DNA of 64,000 nt from assembly GCF_014905175.1 (NCBI RefSeq), contig NC_057791.1, positions 7,140,492 to 7,204,491 on the forward strand, in the 5' to 3' direction. The stretch comes from Aphidius gifuensis (lineage: Eukaryota > Arthropoda > Insecta > Hymenoptera > Braconidae). The translations under genes and the position numbers were made by a program. Position 1 is the stretch's first letter, and each line of letters starts with the position of its first letter. Shown in pieces: positions 36,105 to 47,445 of the stretch. Under the pieces are notes generated by a model. It had not been told where the DNA came from. It searched no databases and saw nothing but the letters and a program-made list of their open reading frames with translations.

Positions 36105-36527
36105 TATTATTTACCAATTTCTTCTTTTAATAATCAATCAGCAAAAATATCCAAGGTTTCATCGTGATTGTTCTGGAGAAGAAAAAAAAACAGTAAATAA
36201 AATATCAGCAAGTCATTATTTATTTATGATAAACATTGAATAATGAATATTATTTTATATTGCCCTACATAATTCTGTTGACCACTAGATTTTTGTTTAT
36301 TTATTTTAATTAATTTAATAAATAAATTTTATCTATATTTTATTAAAAAATAACAAGAATATGAGGTTAGTTGTACTGACATATAAACAATAACATCAGG
36401 TTATATTTTGTGTTTACATGAAAATATTTAAGATGCTTTTTTGTAAACCTGCCTTAAAGTTACTGCCCCTGACCCCGCTTCCTGCACCATGTATAATATT
36501 TTATAATGGCCGGACCGGGCTTCCGTA
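36105..36527. repeat. Right terminal inverted repeat of the 14.2-kb element
   Basis: Reverse complement of the left repeat, with the outer ~130 bp nearly identical and the inner part carrying indels. Ends CCGGGCTTCCGTA, directly followed by the GGTACG duplication. Confidence 0.92.
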
Positions 36528-36533
36528 GGTACG

Positions 36534-36837
36534 AGAATCCTCACTCTGTCTTGTTGCTTGAGACTCTGCTCTCTTCGCTTCTAGTCCGGCCACCAAGCCA
36601 AACGGTGCGTCGGAACTATACTTATAAATTTGTATTGGTGATGTGGCTATGCCACCTCACAACCAGTAACCTATATATTGTGTCTTGTTAAATTATTATA
36701 TTAAATAGTCTCATTATTAAATAAATTGTTTCATCATTATTAATATTTAAATATAAATTTCGTGTCTATCTTTTAAATTATTGTTTGAATTTAAATTAAA
36801 TTATCAAATAAATAAAGTGAGGAATCCACACCACACA
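36534..36837 (+). repeat. 3' LTR, right part
   Basis: 304 bp matching 5' LTR positions 96-399 with four substitutions and no indels. Ends CACACA, followed by the GTTT target duplication at 36838-36841. Confidence 0.95.
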
Positions 36838-36841
36838 GTTT

Positions 36842-38200
36842 TTCAATTAGTTTGACTTTTCTTATTGTTTGTGTGATTTTATTTTTACTATGCACGTTCT
36901 TCATTTTATTTTATTTTTTTTTACCTAGGCTGAACGCCATAAAGGCTCAGCCGCAGTATTGAAATCATCAACAGAAAAAAAAAGAAAGAATATAACTCAA
37001 AAAATAATTGTTCGAGAAAATTCGTTGAAGGCTTAAAATAATGCTCCGAGATCATTATTTTCCCGGGATTTTTTTTCTTGTTCAGGAAACTTAGAAAAAC
37101 AAACAATGCGTCTTCTGAGTACCATTTATTTTCCTTTCAAGAATTTAATTTTCTATTTAATTTTACAGAAATAATTTCCAAGAAGGAAAATTTTTTTTTC
37201 AATTCAATGTTGAAAAATTTTAAGAATTTGCTGTTCAGGACATTGAAAAATTTTTGTCCGCACCCGATAGTGAATACCTAACGATGAAAGTAAGTTCACC
37301 AATGAAAAAATAATAGATTTCCCACTCTACATGCAGGATTATAGCATCAATTAATTTTTGGAAATAGAAATATGATAAACAACGATTACACATAAATTTT
37401 TTACCATTATATGCTGAAACTTGTGCACTAATTAACCTGGATAAATGTTTAATGCGTGCGAAGTAATGGTTTTTGTATAATCTCCGAAAGCGAACCTCTT
37501 ATCCCGCATGGAAAAATATATATCCGCTGAATATATTCAAAAATATATAAAAATTATAACCGATTATATAAAAGTTATAGTTATTTGGCCTAAAATTATA
37601 TCTGTCATCTATATTCATATGATATATTTTCAAGATATATCTTATAATATATTTTTGAAATATCTTTATTGTGGTTCGACGCCATGCGATGCGCATCGTC
37701 TCTCGTACTTATTTCATCAAATTTCCAATTTTTGATCTTAAAAGTCAATTTAATTGCTTATTTATATACTGTTAGTACGTATCCACCAGCTAAATATAAT
37801 ACTGTATAATATAAAGTGTTATTTTTATTAATTAATAGTTTTTTATATATCAAATGATGAGTTGGTTGGTAACATAACCTCTCAGGCGCCATTGACTCAA
37901 CGATAATTTCATATACAATTTTATTAATACAATAATTGTTGTATATTATTTGAAATATAAAGTGATTAACAACTTGATTAATAAGACACATGAACATTAT
38001 AAAGTGATAGTGTAATTAATAAACTGCAAAAGCATTAGAGACATAATATCCAAGAATAAGCGTGGTTTCTGTGTTAATTTAATTTGGTGGAATATCATGT
38101 TTAATTAATGTGCGCTAATATAAAATAATTGTTTAATTATTAAACATTTTGTTGCTTCATAATTGTGGTGTATATCATATTAGTGTATGTCAGTTATATA
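36842..38200. other. AT-rich intergenic DNA with dispersed repeat pieces
   Basis: No gene found. 36906-36955 (CCTAGGCTGAACGCCATAAAGGCTCAGCCGCAGTATTG) resembles the start of the foldback repeat at 46410, so a related element begins here. 37500-37660 is rich in imperfect TATATTC/GAATATA palindromes. Confidence 0.4.
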
Positions 38201-38209
38201 TTTATTGCT

Positions 38210-39500
38210 GCATTGCATCGACATCATCTTTTTGACCTGGTGATTTGGGCGCGGTCGTCTGAACATTCGGCCTTATCTGCAATACATTGCAGTTAGTTCG
38301 TAATCTCACCACCACCAGCACTTTGTTATTCTGCACTACATTACCTACCAAGGTTCTAAATTTTTACACCAGACGTCTCTACTCGTTGATGTCAATCAGC
38401 TGTACAGCTGTATTATTATATATACATAATGTCAATAGTGAGATTTCCAACAAGACGTAGCATATCTCTGGACCTCAATGAGGATGTATTTAATTTTAAT
38501 AACTTCACGTTAATCAACCCGCAACAATCAAGCTCCAATAGTACTATGTCACAATCATCTGGCTCAACTATATCTGTGGCTGATAGACGTCCTCTTGGTC
38601 GTCCACGTAAAAACACAACATCTACTTCAACTACTGGTACACAAATGGCTAATGATATTACACTTGATCAGATCAAGAGTCTCCTCGATCAACAAACTGT
38701 ATCAATTGATTCATCAATTGATTCTAAACTAAATAATATTATTGATACATTTAAATTGTTTACGGTTACTGTAAATAAAAAAATTTGCAACAATTGATGC
38801 TGAATTATGTCAGGTCAACAACAACATACAAACACTAAATACAACAATTGGCAACAACACAACACAAATCAAAATAAATACATCAACTATTGCTGATAAT
38901 AAAACGAGTATCACTCAAATGAGTGATGATATAAATAATAGCAAATTAATACTGGAACGTATGCCAAATGTCATTGTTTTTGGCATACCTGAAGATCCTG
39001 ATAATAACTTAAATATTACTCAACGTGTTGTGAATGATCGTGGTAAGGTAGGTCAACTAATAAAATTTGTTTTTGATTCTCAACCAAATGTTGGAACTGT
39101 CAAAGTGACCTCGTCACGTATTCACCGTTATACAATGGCACTATAGCAAAGCCCAGAATGACTAAGGTGAAATTTAATAGTTTTTTTTACAAAGATATAT
39201 TTGTGCAGAGGTTTATGGAATTGAAGAAATTAAAATCACTGACAGGTTGGATGGCCCTTGTGGTTATCTCTCAGGACTTTACGACTGCACAACTGGCTCA
39301 AAGACGTCAGCTGACATCAAAGTTGGCACAAGATGGATTTATAAATCCGAAGATCAGATTCATCAATGGTGTCTTCAGGGTTGTGAACAACACTCACCCA
39401 ACAACGTGATATCATCAATTATTGAATTATTATTATTATTGCTATTATTGTTATATCATTATTTCAATCAAAATACAAGTATGTATAAACTCTGTTGAAC
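38210..39500 (+). pseudogene. Non-LTR retrotransposon ORF1 remnant
   Basis: The frame from 38429 begins MSIVRFPTRRSISLDLNEDV, with a Ser-rich region and an AT-hook-like PLGRPRKN. A frameshift at an A-run (about 38777-38783) leads to a coiled coil (NNNIQTLNTTIGNNTTQIKI). Then comes ERMPNVIVFGIPEDPDNNLN, the signature of the RNA-recognition-like domain in LINE ORF1 proteins. A second frameshift near 39130 leads to YNGTIAKPRMTKVKF and MELKKLKSLTGWMALVVISQ, the C-terminal nucleic-acid-binding part. No endonuclease or reverse transcriptase follows; the sequence passes into a T-rich ATT repeat. 38210-38428 is probably its 5' UTR. Confidence 0.7.
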
Positions 39501-39824
39501 GAATTTTATTATTTTTTGTTATGTAACTAATATATTGCTAATCGTTGTTACAAGCTAAGTACAAGCTTCTCTGGCTATATCATACTGATTTAAAATGATG
39601 TCAATTATCTTATTGCAACGTAATGGCAAAGGGTTATTTGTTGTATTATTTAATTATCATATCATTTTGCATCAGATTATAATTTTATAGGGTTAAATTG
39701 TTTTTCTATTTTCTCTTTTTCTTGAGTTCTACGTTCTCCTCATTTGCCTTACTGTCAGTATAAATCAAATAATAAATTAATGTTAAAATTAGTATAATAG
39801 TAAGTGCAAACATTTCTATTAACA

Positions 39825-40235
39825 ATTCCATGGTGCCTCGAAAAATCAATATTTTTAAATAATTCATTTTATATTTTAAAAAGCAGAACGTAATCTAACT
39901 TGTACCGATAAGAGCGGAATTAGTACCTCAATAATTAAAGCAGAAGATATTCAATTGTCAATTAACATTTTGGAGTAAGTAATTTTTTTTTGGTTGTTAT
40001 TTTTGAGGTACAAATTCCGGGTTTGGTGGTACATATTAGTACAAATTATTCTGCGTCTGTAGCAATTTTTTTTCCCCCTGAATGATCTAGAAAAAAAATC
40101 AGTTTTTAACCATTTCAACACCCTTTAATTTTGAGGTACAAATGAAAACAGTTGCGGTAAAAAATAGTACAAATTAAGACGCTTCTAATGAGTATTCTGG
40201 ATAATTTTTTTAGGGCTTATGCAGGCCAGGTTCAC
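39825..40235. repeat. Copy of the 'GGTACAAAT' dispersed repeat
   Basis: Shares CATGGTGCCTCGAAAAATCAATATTTTT and AACTTGTACCGATAA motifs with the palindromic repeat at 6690-7310, and carries several GGTACAAAT/ATTTGTACC motifs. Less palindromic than that copy. Confidence 0.5.
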
Positions 40236-40309
40236 GCACCTGAATTGTACGAATATAATTCTTTATATTCTCTCTCACGAATTTTTATAAATTATTATTA
40301 GTTAAACAA

Positions 40310-40735
40310 AATGAGTGAAATAAAAACAAAACATAAATTTATAATTGATGTCACTGAAAGCTTCAATTTTAGATGAGCTGTTTATTTTTTTATCATAACT
40401 TTAATAATCAAAAGAAGTGAAATATAAAAAAAAATGGCAAAATTATAAAGTATAAAGTTGAATAATTTGTTGGATAAAAAAAAAAAATTAGGCGCTTTTT
40501 ATTATAATATTATCAACATGTATCGTAAGCGTTATCGTGAAAAAGCGCCTAAATTTTTTTTTTTTTTTTTATCCAGCAAATTAGTCAACTTTATACTTCA
40601 TAATTTTGCCATTTTTTTTTATATTTCACTTCTTTTGATTATTAAAGTTATGATAAAAAGATAAACAGCTCATCTAAAATTGAGGCTTTCAGTGACATCA
40701 ATTGTAAATTTATGTTTTGTTTTTATCTTATTATC
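40310..40735. repeat. Foldback MITE of the P-type element family
   Basis: Nearly perfect palindrome: the left arm (AAATAAAAACAAAACATAAA...TTAGGCGCTTTTT) is the inverted complement of the right arm (AAAAAGCGCCTAA...TTTATGTTTTGTTTTTA), meeting around 40525. Each arm matches the arms of the 8.2-18.6-kb element, including the TTAGGCGCT motif, so it is an internal-deletion derivative with little left but the ends. Confidence 0.82.
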
Positions 40736-40887
40736 CCGAGATGAAAAATTTGTGTTGGAACTACGTATTTTTTGCGGCTTCCATTTGGGGGCAGCGTTGC
40801 CAACCATACCATAATTATGGTATGTTTACCATATTTTGATCTTCCATACCATATACCATAACGACATTACCATATACCATAATTTAG

Positions 40888-41160
40888 TTGTAATGCTGAT
40901 AGTGAGAGAACTTTCAGTAAAATTAACTTGGCTAAAACAAAAATAAGAAATAAATTAGCTGTACCAACAATGCGTGGAATATTATTAGCTAGTCAACATG
41001 TTATTTCCAATTGAAATTGCATTAAATTTAAGCCATCCAAAGAAATGCTTTCACGTATGACTACAAGTACTTTATATTATAAACCAAATGTTAAAGAAAA
41101 AGAAAATTATATTAATGATGATGATGATGAGTTATCGGGAGTTTCGTTTGATACAAACTA
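40888..41160 (+). pseudogene. hAT transposase dimerisation-domain remnant
   Basis: Reads NADSERTFSKINLAKTKIRN then KLAVPTMRGILL, the conserved hAT C-terminal dimerisation motif ('NA-SER-FS----I---RN-L'). A TGA stop follows at about 41013, then more reading frame to an acidic end (NDDDDELSGVSFDTN) and TAA. The DDE catalytic part has been lost. Confidence 0.85.
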
Positions 41161-41198
41161 AATATTTTAATTAAAAAAAAAATTAAACAATATATATT

Positions 41199-41573
41199 GG
41201 GTGCATTCCTTTAATAAAAAATTTTTTTTCGTTTTGCAATTTCGCCCTGTAATACCGACTAAAAACTAGAAACAGAAAAAACGACAAAAGTGATAAATTT
41301 CTCTATGCAATATTCCAGCCTTTACAGTTTACGATAATGTGTGGTATGAGCTATGTGACAATAACAAACAATCACAACAAGTCAATTTTCTATTTATTTC
41401 AGTTTGATATAAACATTGAACAGTTATCCATCTAATAATTGGAAGCCAAAAAAAATAATGTCATGCGCCAGTACTGTTACTACACGAAACAGCTTTTTCC
41501 TATAAAATTTTGGCCGGTATTACAGGGCGAAATTGCAAAACGAAAAAAAATTTTTTATTAAAGGAATGCACCC
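41199..41573. mobile_element. MITE nested in the hAT element
   Basis: 59-bp terminal inverted repeats (GGGTGCATTCCTTTAATAAA...TTTCGCCCTGTAATACCG and its complement) bound 375 bp and are flanked by ATT on both sides (41196-41198 and 41574-41576). A 3-bp duplication would suit PIF/Harbinger, but ATT is not the usual TWA, so the class is uncertain. Confidence 0.75.
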
Positions 41574-41879
41574 ATTGTTTTTTAATTAAAAATATATTTT
41601 ACATTAAAGAGTACTAAAATTTATATGATAAAAATTAAAAAAAATTGATATGAAAAATGTCATTATTAATAAATAATTATATTAATAAAAATAAGTAAAT
41701 ATGAATAAATAAATAAATAATAAAAAAAAAAAATTAATTGCATGGTTTCATTTAATTTATTTCAATAAAAAATTTAAAATTTCCTTTTTTACCATAATGG
41801 TATCCATTTTACCATATTTTCCCCTCCTTCATACCATATTGCTGTTTTTAGAGTTGGCAACGCTGTTTGGGGGTGGCAT

Positions 41880-42300
41880 TGTTTACTGAGAGAGCGGTAA
41901 GGACGGTCATACGTTTTTAACAGCAGCTATATCGTGTCTACTTTGAGGCTATCTCGGAAGCTCCCAAATACGTATACGAAAATATTCGATATACAGTATA
42001 TTATATATATAAAAAGTACAGTATATTATATTCAGACTCTATACTCTCATGAGAGCACGTTTATACCGGAAAATTTTATAAAAAAAAATTATTATAAATA
42101 ATTAAAATAATTATATCACATAATCAAAATTTTTCCTTTATTTATAATAATTATACATAAAATAAAGAAATTTGATGAAAAAATTGTTTCACATATCTAA
42201 TAATATTGACTGCCCGATTAGAGATGATGATATTATATTATTATCATTGCCATTTTGATTATCTGGGCAATTCTGTAATCTGCGTGAATTTTCCTTATCA
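41880..42300. other. Non-coding DNA
   Basis: A/T-rich with TATA and GTATATTATAT repeats near 41990-42030. No gene or element recognised. Confidence 0.35.
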
Positions 42301-43560
42301 GACTTTTGCTGGTTCTACGGAAACAGAAGCATCTTGACTGTGATCGTCAGAAGAAAACTGTGTTGTTGAAAAGGATGATTTAGCCATGATTCCAGATGGA
42401 GCATGATAATCGGTTGATGTTATTTGTCAAGACAATGTTGGAATAGATACACTCTGGTTGTAATTATTAGAAATCATTTGATTTGCTTGATAATCAGTAC
42501 TCAAAAATTGAGGATCCAATAATGTCATTGGTTGCCTGATGCTGAAGGAGGCATTAAAATGATCATTTGAGGATTGTTGAAATAATATTGATTTTGTTTC
42601 AGTAGAAGTTTCAGATGGATTAGCAACATGATGACTAGTTGATGTTATTTGCGGTGACAGTGTTGGATTAGGCACAATTTGATTATGATGACTTAAAAGA
42701 TTTTGACTTGTTTGACAGTCAAAATTTTTGATTGAGTAAGATTATGAGTACCAGTTGATGTTGTTTAAGTCAAATCTGATTGTGGATCCAGTCGACCAAT
42801 ACCACATTCATTTTTTATAATAGTATCATTTGATGTTTGTTGAGATGGTACTGACGATGATTCCATTTGACAATTATTTTTTGTTTTTGATATTTTAACT
42901 GGGGAATTGCTTATTTGGTTTACTGGTTTCTGAAGAGACTTTTTTTTTTTAACATCTGTGTTGCATTCCACTTGATATTTCATTTTTCTTTTTATGCATA
43001 AATTACTTATTAATTTATTATATGTCATTTTTCTTTTGTTTTTACCAGACTCTGCAGGATTTTTTTTCACCGTACTATTCAACACGGCGTACTCTGTAAC
43101 ACATGAAAAATTGTACAATAGTAAACACACCATTGAAATTGATTTTTTTAATATATTTATATGAAAAAAAATTTTCCGTCTACTGCCATTTTTACAGTTG
43201 TAGGAATGCCACTTGAATTCTTGCCACCACAAGCAGAATATATTCCCAGTTTTTCTTCTTTTAATAAAACTATCAGAAGTTTCCTTATCATTGTATTTCT
43301 ATTGTGACACCATTCTTTTTTTATTACCTCTAAAGTTGACGACTTTATCCAGAATTCTCGATGATCAACGAGTTTCACTTTACCTTCACCTCCAACTTGT
43401 TATTCTGCAAATGTTTTATCACCTTCAGTACTTAGATTATTTTTTTTCTTTTTTAATGTTGGTGACAGCATTACTTTCATAATTGAAACTACTGTCTCCA
43501 TGGCATTGACAATTTTTGAAGTGACTGTCAAGTAAAAAAAACATATTATAACAAAAAGTT
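42300..43560 (-). pseudogene. BEN-domain-like gene remnant (copy 1)
   Basis: Minus-strand gene pieces. 43378-43157 reads KLVDHREFWIKSSTLEVIKK then EWCHNRNTMIRKLL and EEKLGIYSACGGKNSSGIPT. This arrangement ('W-----L--I----C-NR-KMIR-L', '-EELA--S--GK') looks like the first half of a BEN domain. The downstream exon (about 43095-42770) is basic, and 42675-42427 is Ser/Thr/Gln-rich. The same motifs occur in the gene at 57258-59217, whose neighbour is an EnSpm transposase. Missing second half, stops and a different neighbourhood suggest a fragment. Family assignment rests on motif memory only. Confidence 0.5.
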
Positions 43561-44320
43561 GATTTAAGGTGTTACCCGCGCATATCTAGAGACCTCTTGC
43601 GGATGGCATTTAGAAACATAATATTTCTATGAGTGCGAACGAGATAAAAAAAAAAGGAGAAAATCTTGTTTCTCACTTCCACTTAAGTATTCAGACAAAG
43701 ACAAAAATTTATTTTTATTTATTGTAAAATAAAAAGGTCTTAAGGCCCTATTAATTATTATATCAAAAGTTTCCTTATTGTTTCCTCTATCTATACTTAG
43801 TTTTTGATAAAGCTAGCCGTATTTTTCATAAAATGGCTAACCAGGTTTCTAAAAACTCAACCGGACTCTCCATAAGAACCTATGTATAACCTCCAAAAAA
43901 GTAGCCTACTTTATTAATTAATTACTAAGTAATTAGCTACAAGAAAATTATCAAAAAATTTGAGCGTGTGTATTACTATTTCATTAAGCTACTCAAAAAA
44001 TTTCAAGACTCTATCCGTATTTTTGATTTGTGCTGGATATCCCTTAAAGAAAAAACACAAAGATTGGTTGAATGACAAAGAACAATGATGAACCTCATTT
44101 TGATGTATTCCTATTCCTGGTATGATGTTCGATTCATTAATTTTGTTGATGAACGTGTTATGACTGAAGAGTTAACGATATTTTGAGTTTCTAAATGTAC
44201 TTTTTATCATAAATATTTACGTATTATTATTTTATGAAATTTACTTGCTTGTTATTATTATTAAAAAATGACTAAATAATTATTGTAATTTGATGATTTC
44301 TCTGAATTTTATTGCAGAAA
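43561..44320. other. Intergenic DNA between two divergent remnants
   Basis: No gene recognised. Moderately AT-rich with no obvious repeat. Confidence 0.35.
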
Positions 44321-44577
44321 CTACGAAAGATTTTAGAGTCTAATAATCTTGGAAAAACAATTTTAGAAGATTATGAAAAAAACAAATTCTTTTTGACAAT
44401 GAAAGCTCGTCGTGATTTAATAAAAGTAATTGTAAATGATTTATTGCAATTGAAAAAAAGGAACTCAATCACACTTGACAAAAAACATTAAAATACAGTA
44501 AGCGACAGCGATAATTGAAGTTTTTCCAAATATAAAAGACGAAAATACACCTCTTGGTTATGTAAGCTTGTATATAC

Positions 44578-45718
44578 TGTAACCGATTTTCTGACCTGCG
44601 CGGCGAGAACTATCGGCCAAGGTTAACAACGAGGATTTCTCACTATCCTCTTCAAAATCACCGGGGGGAGCCATGTTGGTTATCTCGGAAGCCAACAACC
44701 GTGGGAGTCACGAGAACTAATTCGGGAGCCTAACTCAGTCTTAGAAATGGTAGAGGGGCGCGGTCCACTTGATTGGATTATGAAATACGTAACCAAACCT
44801 GAGGGAACTATCGTGAACCAAGCACAGTGTGTTACATACGCCCATATTACATTGCGACTATACTATAGTAAAATACCTACGTCACAAGTATCGTAAGTGT
44901 GGGAGCAAAAAGTCGACATGTGAGATATGTATTCTGTATAGGGAACCATACAGCGATCCATCCGTGACCAGGTCTTACACATACGTTGCCATTGCAATAA
45001 TAATATATCTCAATATTATTATTATTGTTATTATTTACAGCGATCCATTCGTGAACTCACACATACACATTTATGTGCGATGAATATAATAATAATTATT
45101 ATTATAATAAGAGAACCATATAACGTGATCATTAGTATTAGTCCGTCATTGGAAATTCAAGCAGAGTTTCACCAGGACTTAACGTCTGATACCTAGAGAA
45201 CCTTTACGAGAGATCCAAACGATGTCGAGAGAACCAGTAGTGAACCAAGAGAGCCAGTCAAGAGAAGGTAGTTATCAGTTCGAGAGCCAGACAAGTTGTG
45301 TCGTCTCACGACGACGTTGAGTGCTTAGCTGTTGTGAGCTCTCACCCCAATCGGTAGCACTCTCCTACCTATCGCCCCCGGACATGCGCAGCACGCTTTC
45401 CCAGCCCGCAGTTCAATAGGTTTATGATCGGGTTTCGTACGCAGCCTTCGGTGAGTTTATCTCTTCGATGGAGGAGTAGGGCATTCGCCACGATAAGGTT
45501 TGGTATATCAAGACATCTTATAAACATCAAACAGGCGCCCCATTGATGTCATGTATAATAGTCTTGACCGTACACAGAGCCTTGCACAGATGATCCTTTA
45601 TCTATTAATAACCAACTCCTATTGGTTATTAATACGCAAACGTTAACAAATAAATAATCCATATCTATTCTGATGATTATTTATTTCGAGAACTCACGAA
45701 ATAATAAATTTCGTTACA
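44578..45718. mobile_element. Solo LTR, 1,141 bp
   Basis: Starts TGTAACCGATTTTC and ends AATTTCGTTACA, with inverted TGTAAC/GTTACA tips, and is flanked by the 4-bp duplication ATAC (44574-44577 and 45719-45722). It is clearly richer in GC than its surroundings and shows frequent AGAACC/GGGAGCC-type motifs. The length and 4-bp duplication are typical of Ty3/Gypsy LTRs. No internal sequence remains. Confidence 0.88.
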
Positions 45719-46404
45719 ATACAAAGTTACCATGCAATTATTATACATGTACTTATGATTATTTTTATTATTATTTAGGAATGTTTCTTTAACCCTGCTG
45801 ATGGCAAAGGGTACACATTATCCAATGCAACAAGTCAATAAACAAACTGAAAAGCCATATAAGAAAAAAAAAAACCATCTGAATCATTTGAACCACCAGC
45901 AACCGTTGTGCCTGAACGTTTTGATGAGACTGATTTAATCAAAGATGCTATTAATTTTATGAAATATGCAACACCTGAACGAAAAACTGAAATAATTAAA
46001 AAAGCCAAAGAAACATTCAAGTATCGACGATTCATGTATCCGACTACTACACTTTTTGAGCATTTTACCAGATTTTTAGGTGTGCCAGAATTGATAAATA
46101 TAATAATTATTGATATTTCATTTATAAAATTTCAGCCGTTATTTCCACTATCTAATCTAAACATTTTTTGTGAATTATATCCAAAGTTTGCAAATGGTAC
46201 TTTGAATGTATATCGTGCTGAAAAAATTGATGCCGCTTGTCTAGGTATAGTTTATTTATTATTGATCCTTTTTTTTCAACCACAAACAGATATTAATTGA
46301 TTTATAGATATTGATTGTTTATAAAATGTTTATTTTTTTATTCATCCAGCTGTATTCATTTATTTTTATTTATATATGTCTTAAACCCATGACATTTTTT
46401 ATAT

Positions 46405-47445
46405 TTTACGGAGGCTAGGAGTCGAAAGGCTCAGCCGCAGTATTGGATTTATCCCCCAAAAAAAAAAAAACGTTTATAACTTTTAAACTAATTGTCGTAA
46501 AGACTTCGGATTTGGCTTAAAAGACGCGGATTTGGAAATTCTATCGCCCCTAAAAAAAAAAACATTATCTATTGGGCCATTTTTTTTTGTGTTTTTTTTT
46601 TTTTTTTTTTTCACGAAAGAAACTATTCGTACGGGAAAAATTTATTTGAAAAAGTTATAGAATTTTGAAAAACGATTATTTTAAGTCTAATATGGAACCT
46701 CTGCGACTACTCCATTTTGAGTTATAGCTTGTACCGTTTTCATTTTTTAGGCAAGCAATAACTCGTGATGAAATGGTGTTAGAGACTTCATATTAGGCTT
46801 AAAACATGCGTACTCAAAAAATCTATCACCTCTCCGAGAAAATCTTGATCTATGAATCACATTTTTTACAAAAAATTTTAAAAAATCGATTTTTTTTTTT
46901 TTTAATTTAGTTTTTTTTTTAAAAAAAAGAAAGTGACTGAACATATAATGCTCTTTCTCGTGAGGGGCGATGGAGTTTCAGAAGACGCGTTGTTTGAGCC
47001 TAATACGAAGTTTCTACTACAATTTTATCAAAAGTTATTGCTTTCCTAGTTTTCGAGTAATTTCTGAAAAACGCTTTTTTCAAAAAAAATTATAGTTTTT
47101 ATAAAATTGTAAAAAATAGAATTTTCGAAATATTTTCGTAATTTTTTTTTCAAAAATAGAAAAAAATTGACCATTGGAATCAGGATAAACTTCTCGAGGG
47201 GCGATAGAGTTTTGAAAACCACGCTTTTCGAGCCTAATTTGAAGTCATTCCGTTGATTCTAACAAAAGTTATAGATTGCCGTTGAGCTATAATTTGAGCG
47301 AAAAAAAAAAAAAAAAAAATGATTTTGAGAAAATTAAAAAAAAATGTACTATTATTGTATTGTTACTTTCAAAAATCATTTAACAGATAAAATTTAACAC
47401 GGCCCTAGCCGGAGTATCGAAAATTTTTGATTTTCAACGGTAACG
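46405..47445. repeat. Foldback-type repeat
   Basis: Begins GGAGGCTAGGAGTCGAAAGG with GGCTCAGCCGCAGTATTG and ends near CACGGCCCTAGCCGGAGTATCGAAAATTTTTGA. Inside, TTCTATCGCCCCT-type motifs in the left half face GGGGCGATAGAGTTTT motifs in the right half (46540 and 46805 against 46965 and 47200), spaced with AAGTC/GACTTC and GAGCCTAA/TTAGGCTT motifs. So it is a degenerate inverted-repeat element. It lies in an intron-like gap of the unnamed gene. Confidence 0.55.

Larger units (their letters stand above)
22319..36527. mobile_element. 14.2-kb IS3EU-like transposon carrying host genes
   Basis: Ends are TACGGAAGCCCGG (22319) and CCGGGCTTCCGTA (36527), continuing into terminal inverted repeats of about 455 and 420 bp with indels. 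The 6-bp duplication GGTACG lies immediately outside (22313-22318, 36528-36533). Excising the element and one duplication restores a 399-bp LTR, the same length as its 5' partner, which proves the boundaries. The only mobility gene is the IS3-like DDE integrase at 28777-29929. As I recall, the eukaryotic IS3EU superfamily has 6-bp duplications and ends of the form TAY...RTA, which fits. Polintons also make 6-bp duplications, but no polymerase, packaging ATPase, protease or capsid gene is present. Cargo: NRF-6, kinase-family and HADHB fragments. Confidence 0.92.
19163..36837 (+). mobile_element. Gag-only LTR retrotransposon, split by a 14.2-kb transposon
   Basis: 5' LTR 19163-19561; 3' LTR 22224-22318 plus 36534-36837. 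Both total 399 bp, start TGTAGCGAG, end CACACA, and differ at only four positions. The 4-bp duplication GTTT flanks the whole (19159-19162 and 36838-36841). A primer-binding-site-like TGGCTCCCAACTAGCGGC starts at 19564, and a polypurine tract (AATAGGGGGG, 22211-22220) precedes the 3' LTR. The own internal region is only about 2.66 kb and has a single reading frame with no protease, reverse transcriptase or integrase, so it is a non-autonomous element. About 1% LTR divergence indicates a young insertion. Confidence 0.93.
40792..41865 (+). mobile_element. Non-autonomous hAT element
   Basis: Inverted ends CAGCGTTGCCAAC (40792) and GTTGGCAACGCTG (41865) are flanked by an exact 8-bp duplication TTTGGGGG (40784-40791 and 41866-41873), diagnostic of the hAT superfamily. 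Subterminal ACCATA motifs are abundant. It retains only the C-terminal dimerisation segment of the transposase and contains a second MITE. Confidence 0.95.

Noticed and set aside
22319..36527. Polinton/Maverick identity for the 14.2-kb element
   Set aside because: Size, 6-bp duplication and an rve integrase fit, but there is no DNA polymerase B, packaging ATPase, protease or capsid gene, and the integrase resembles IS3-like proteins more.
22319..36527. Polydnavirus proviral segment or other viral insertion
   Set aside because: No viral replication or structural genes and no recognisable segment junction motif; terminal repeats with a target duplication fit a transposon.
37490..37700. TATA-rich palindromic block as a replication origin or MITE
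   Set aside because: Only imperfect AT palindromes, no terminal repeats, duplications or related copies in the window.
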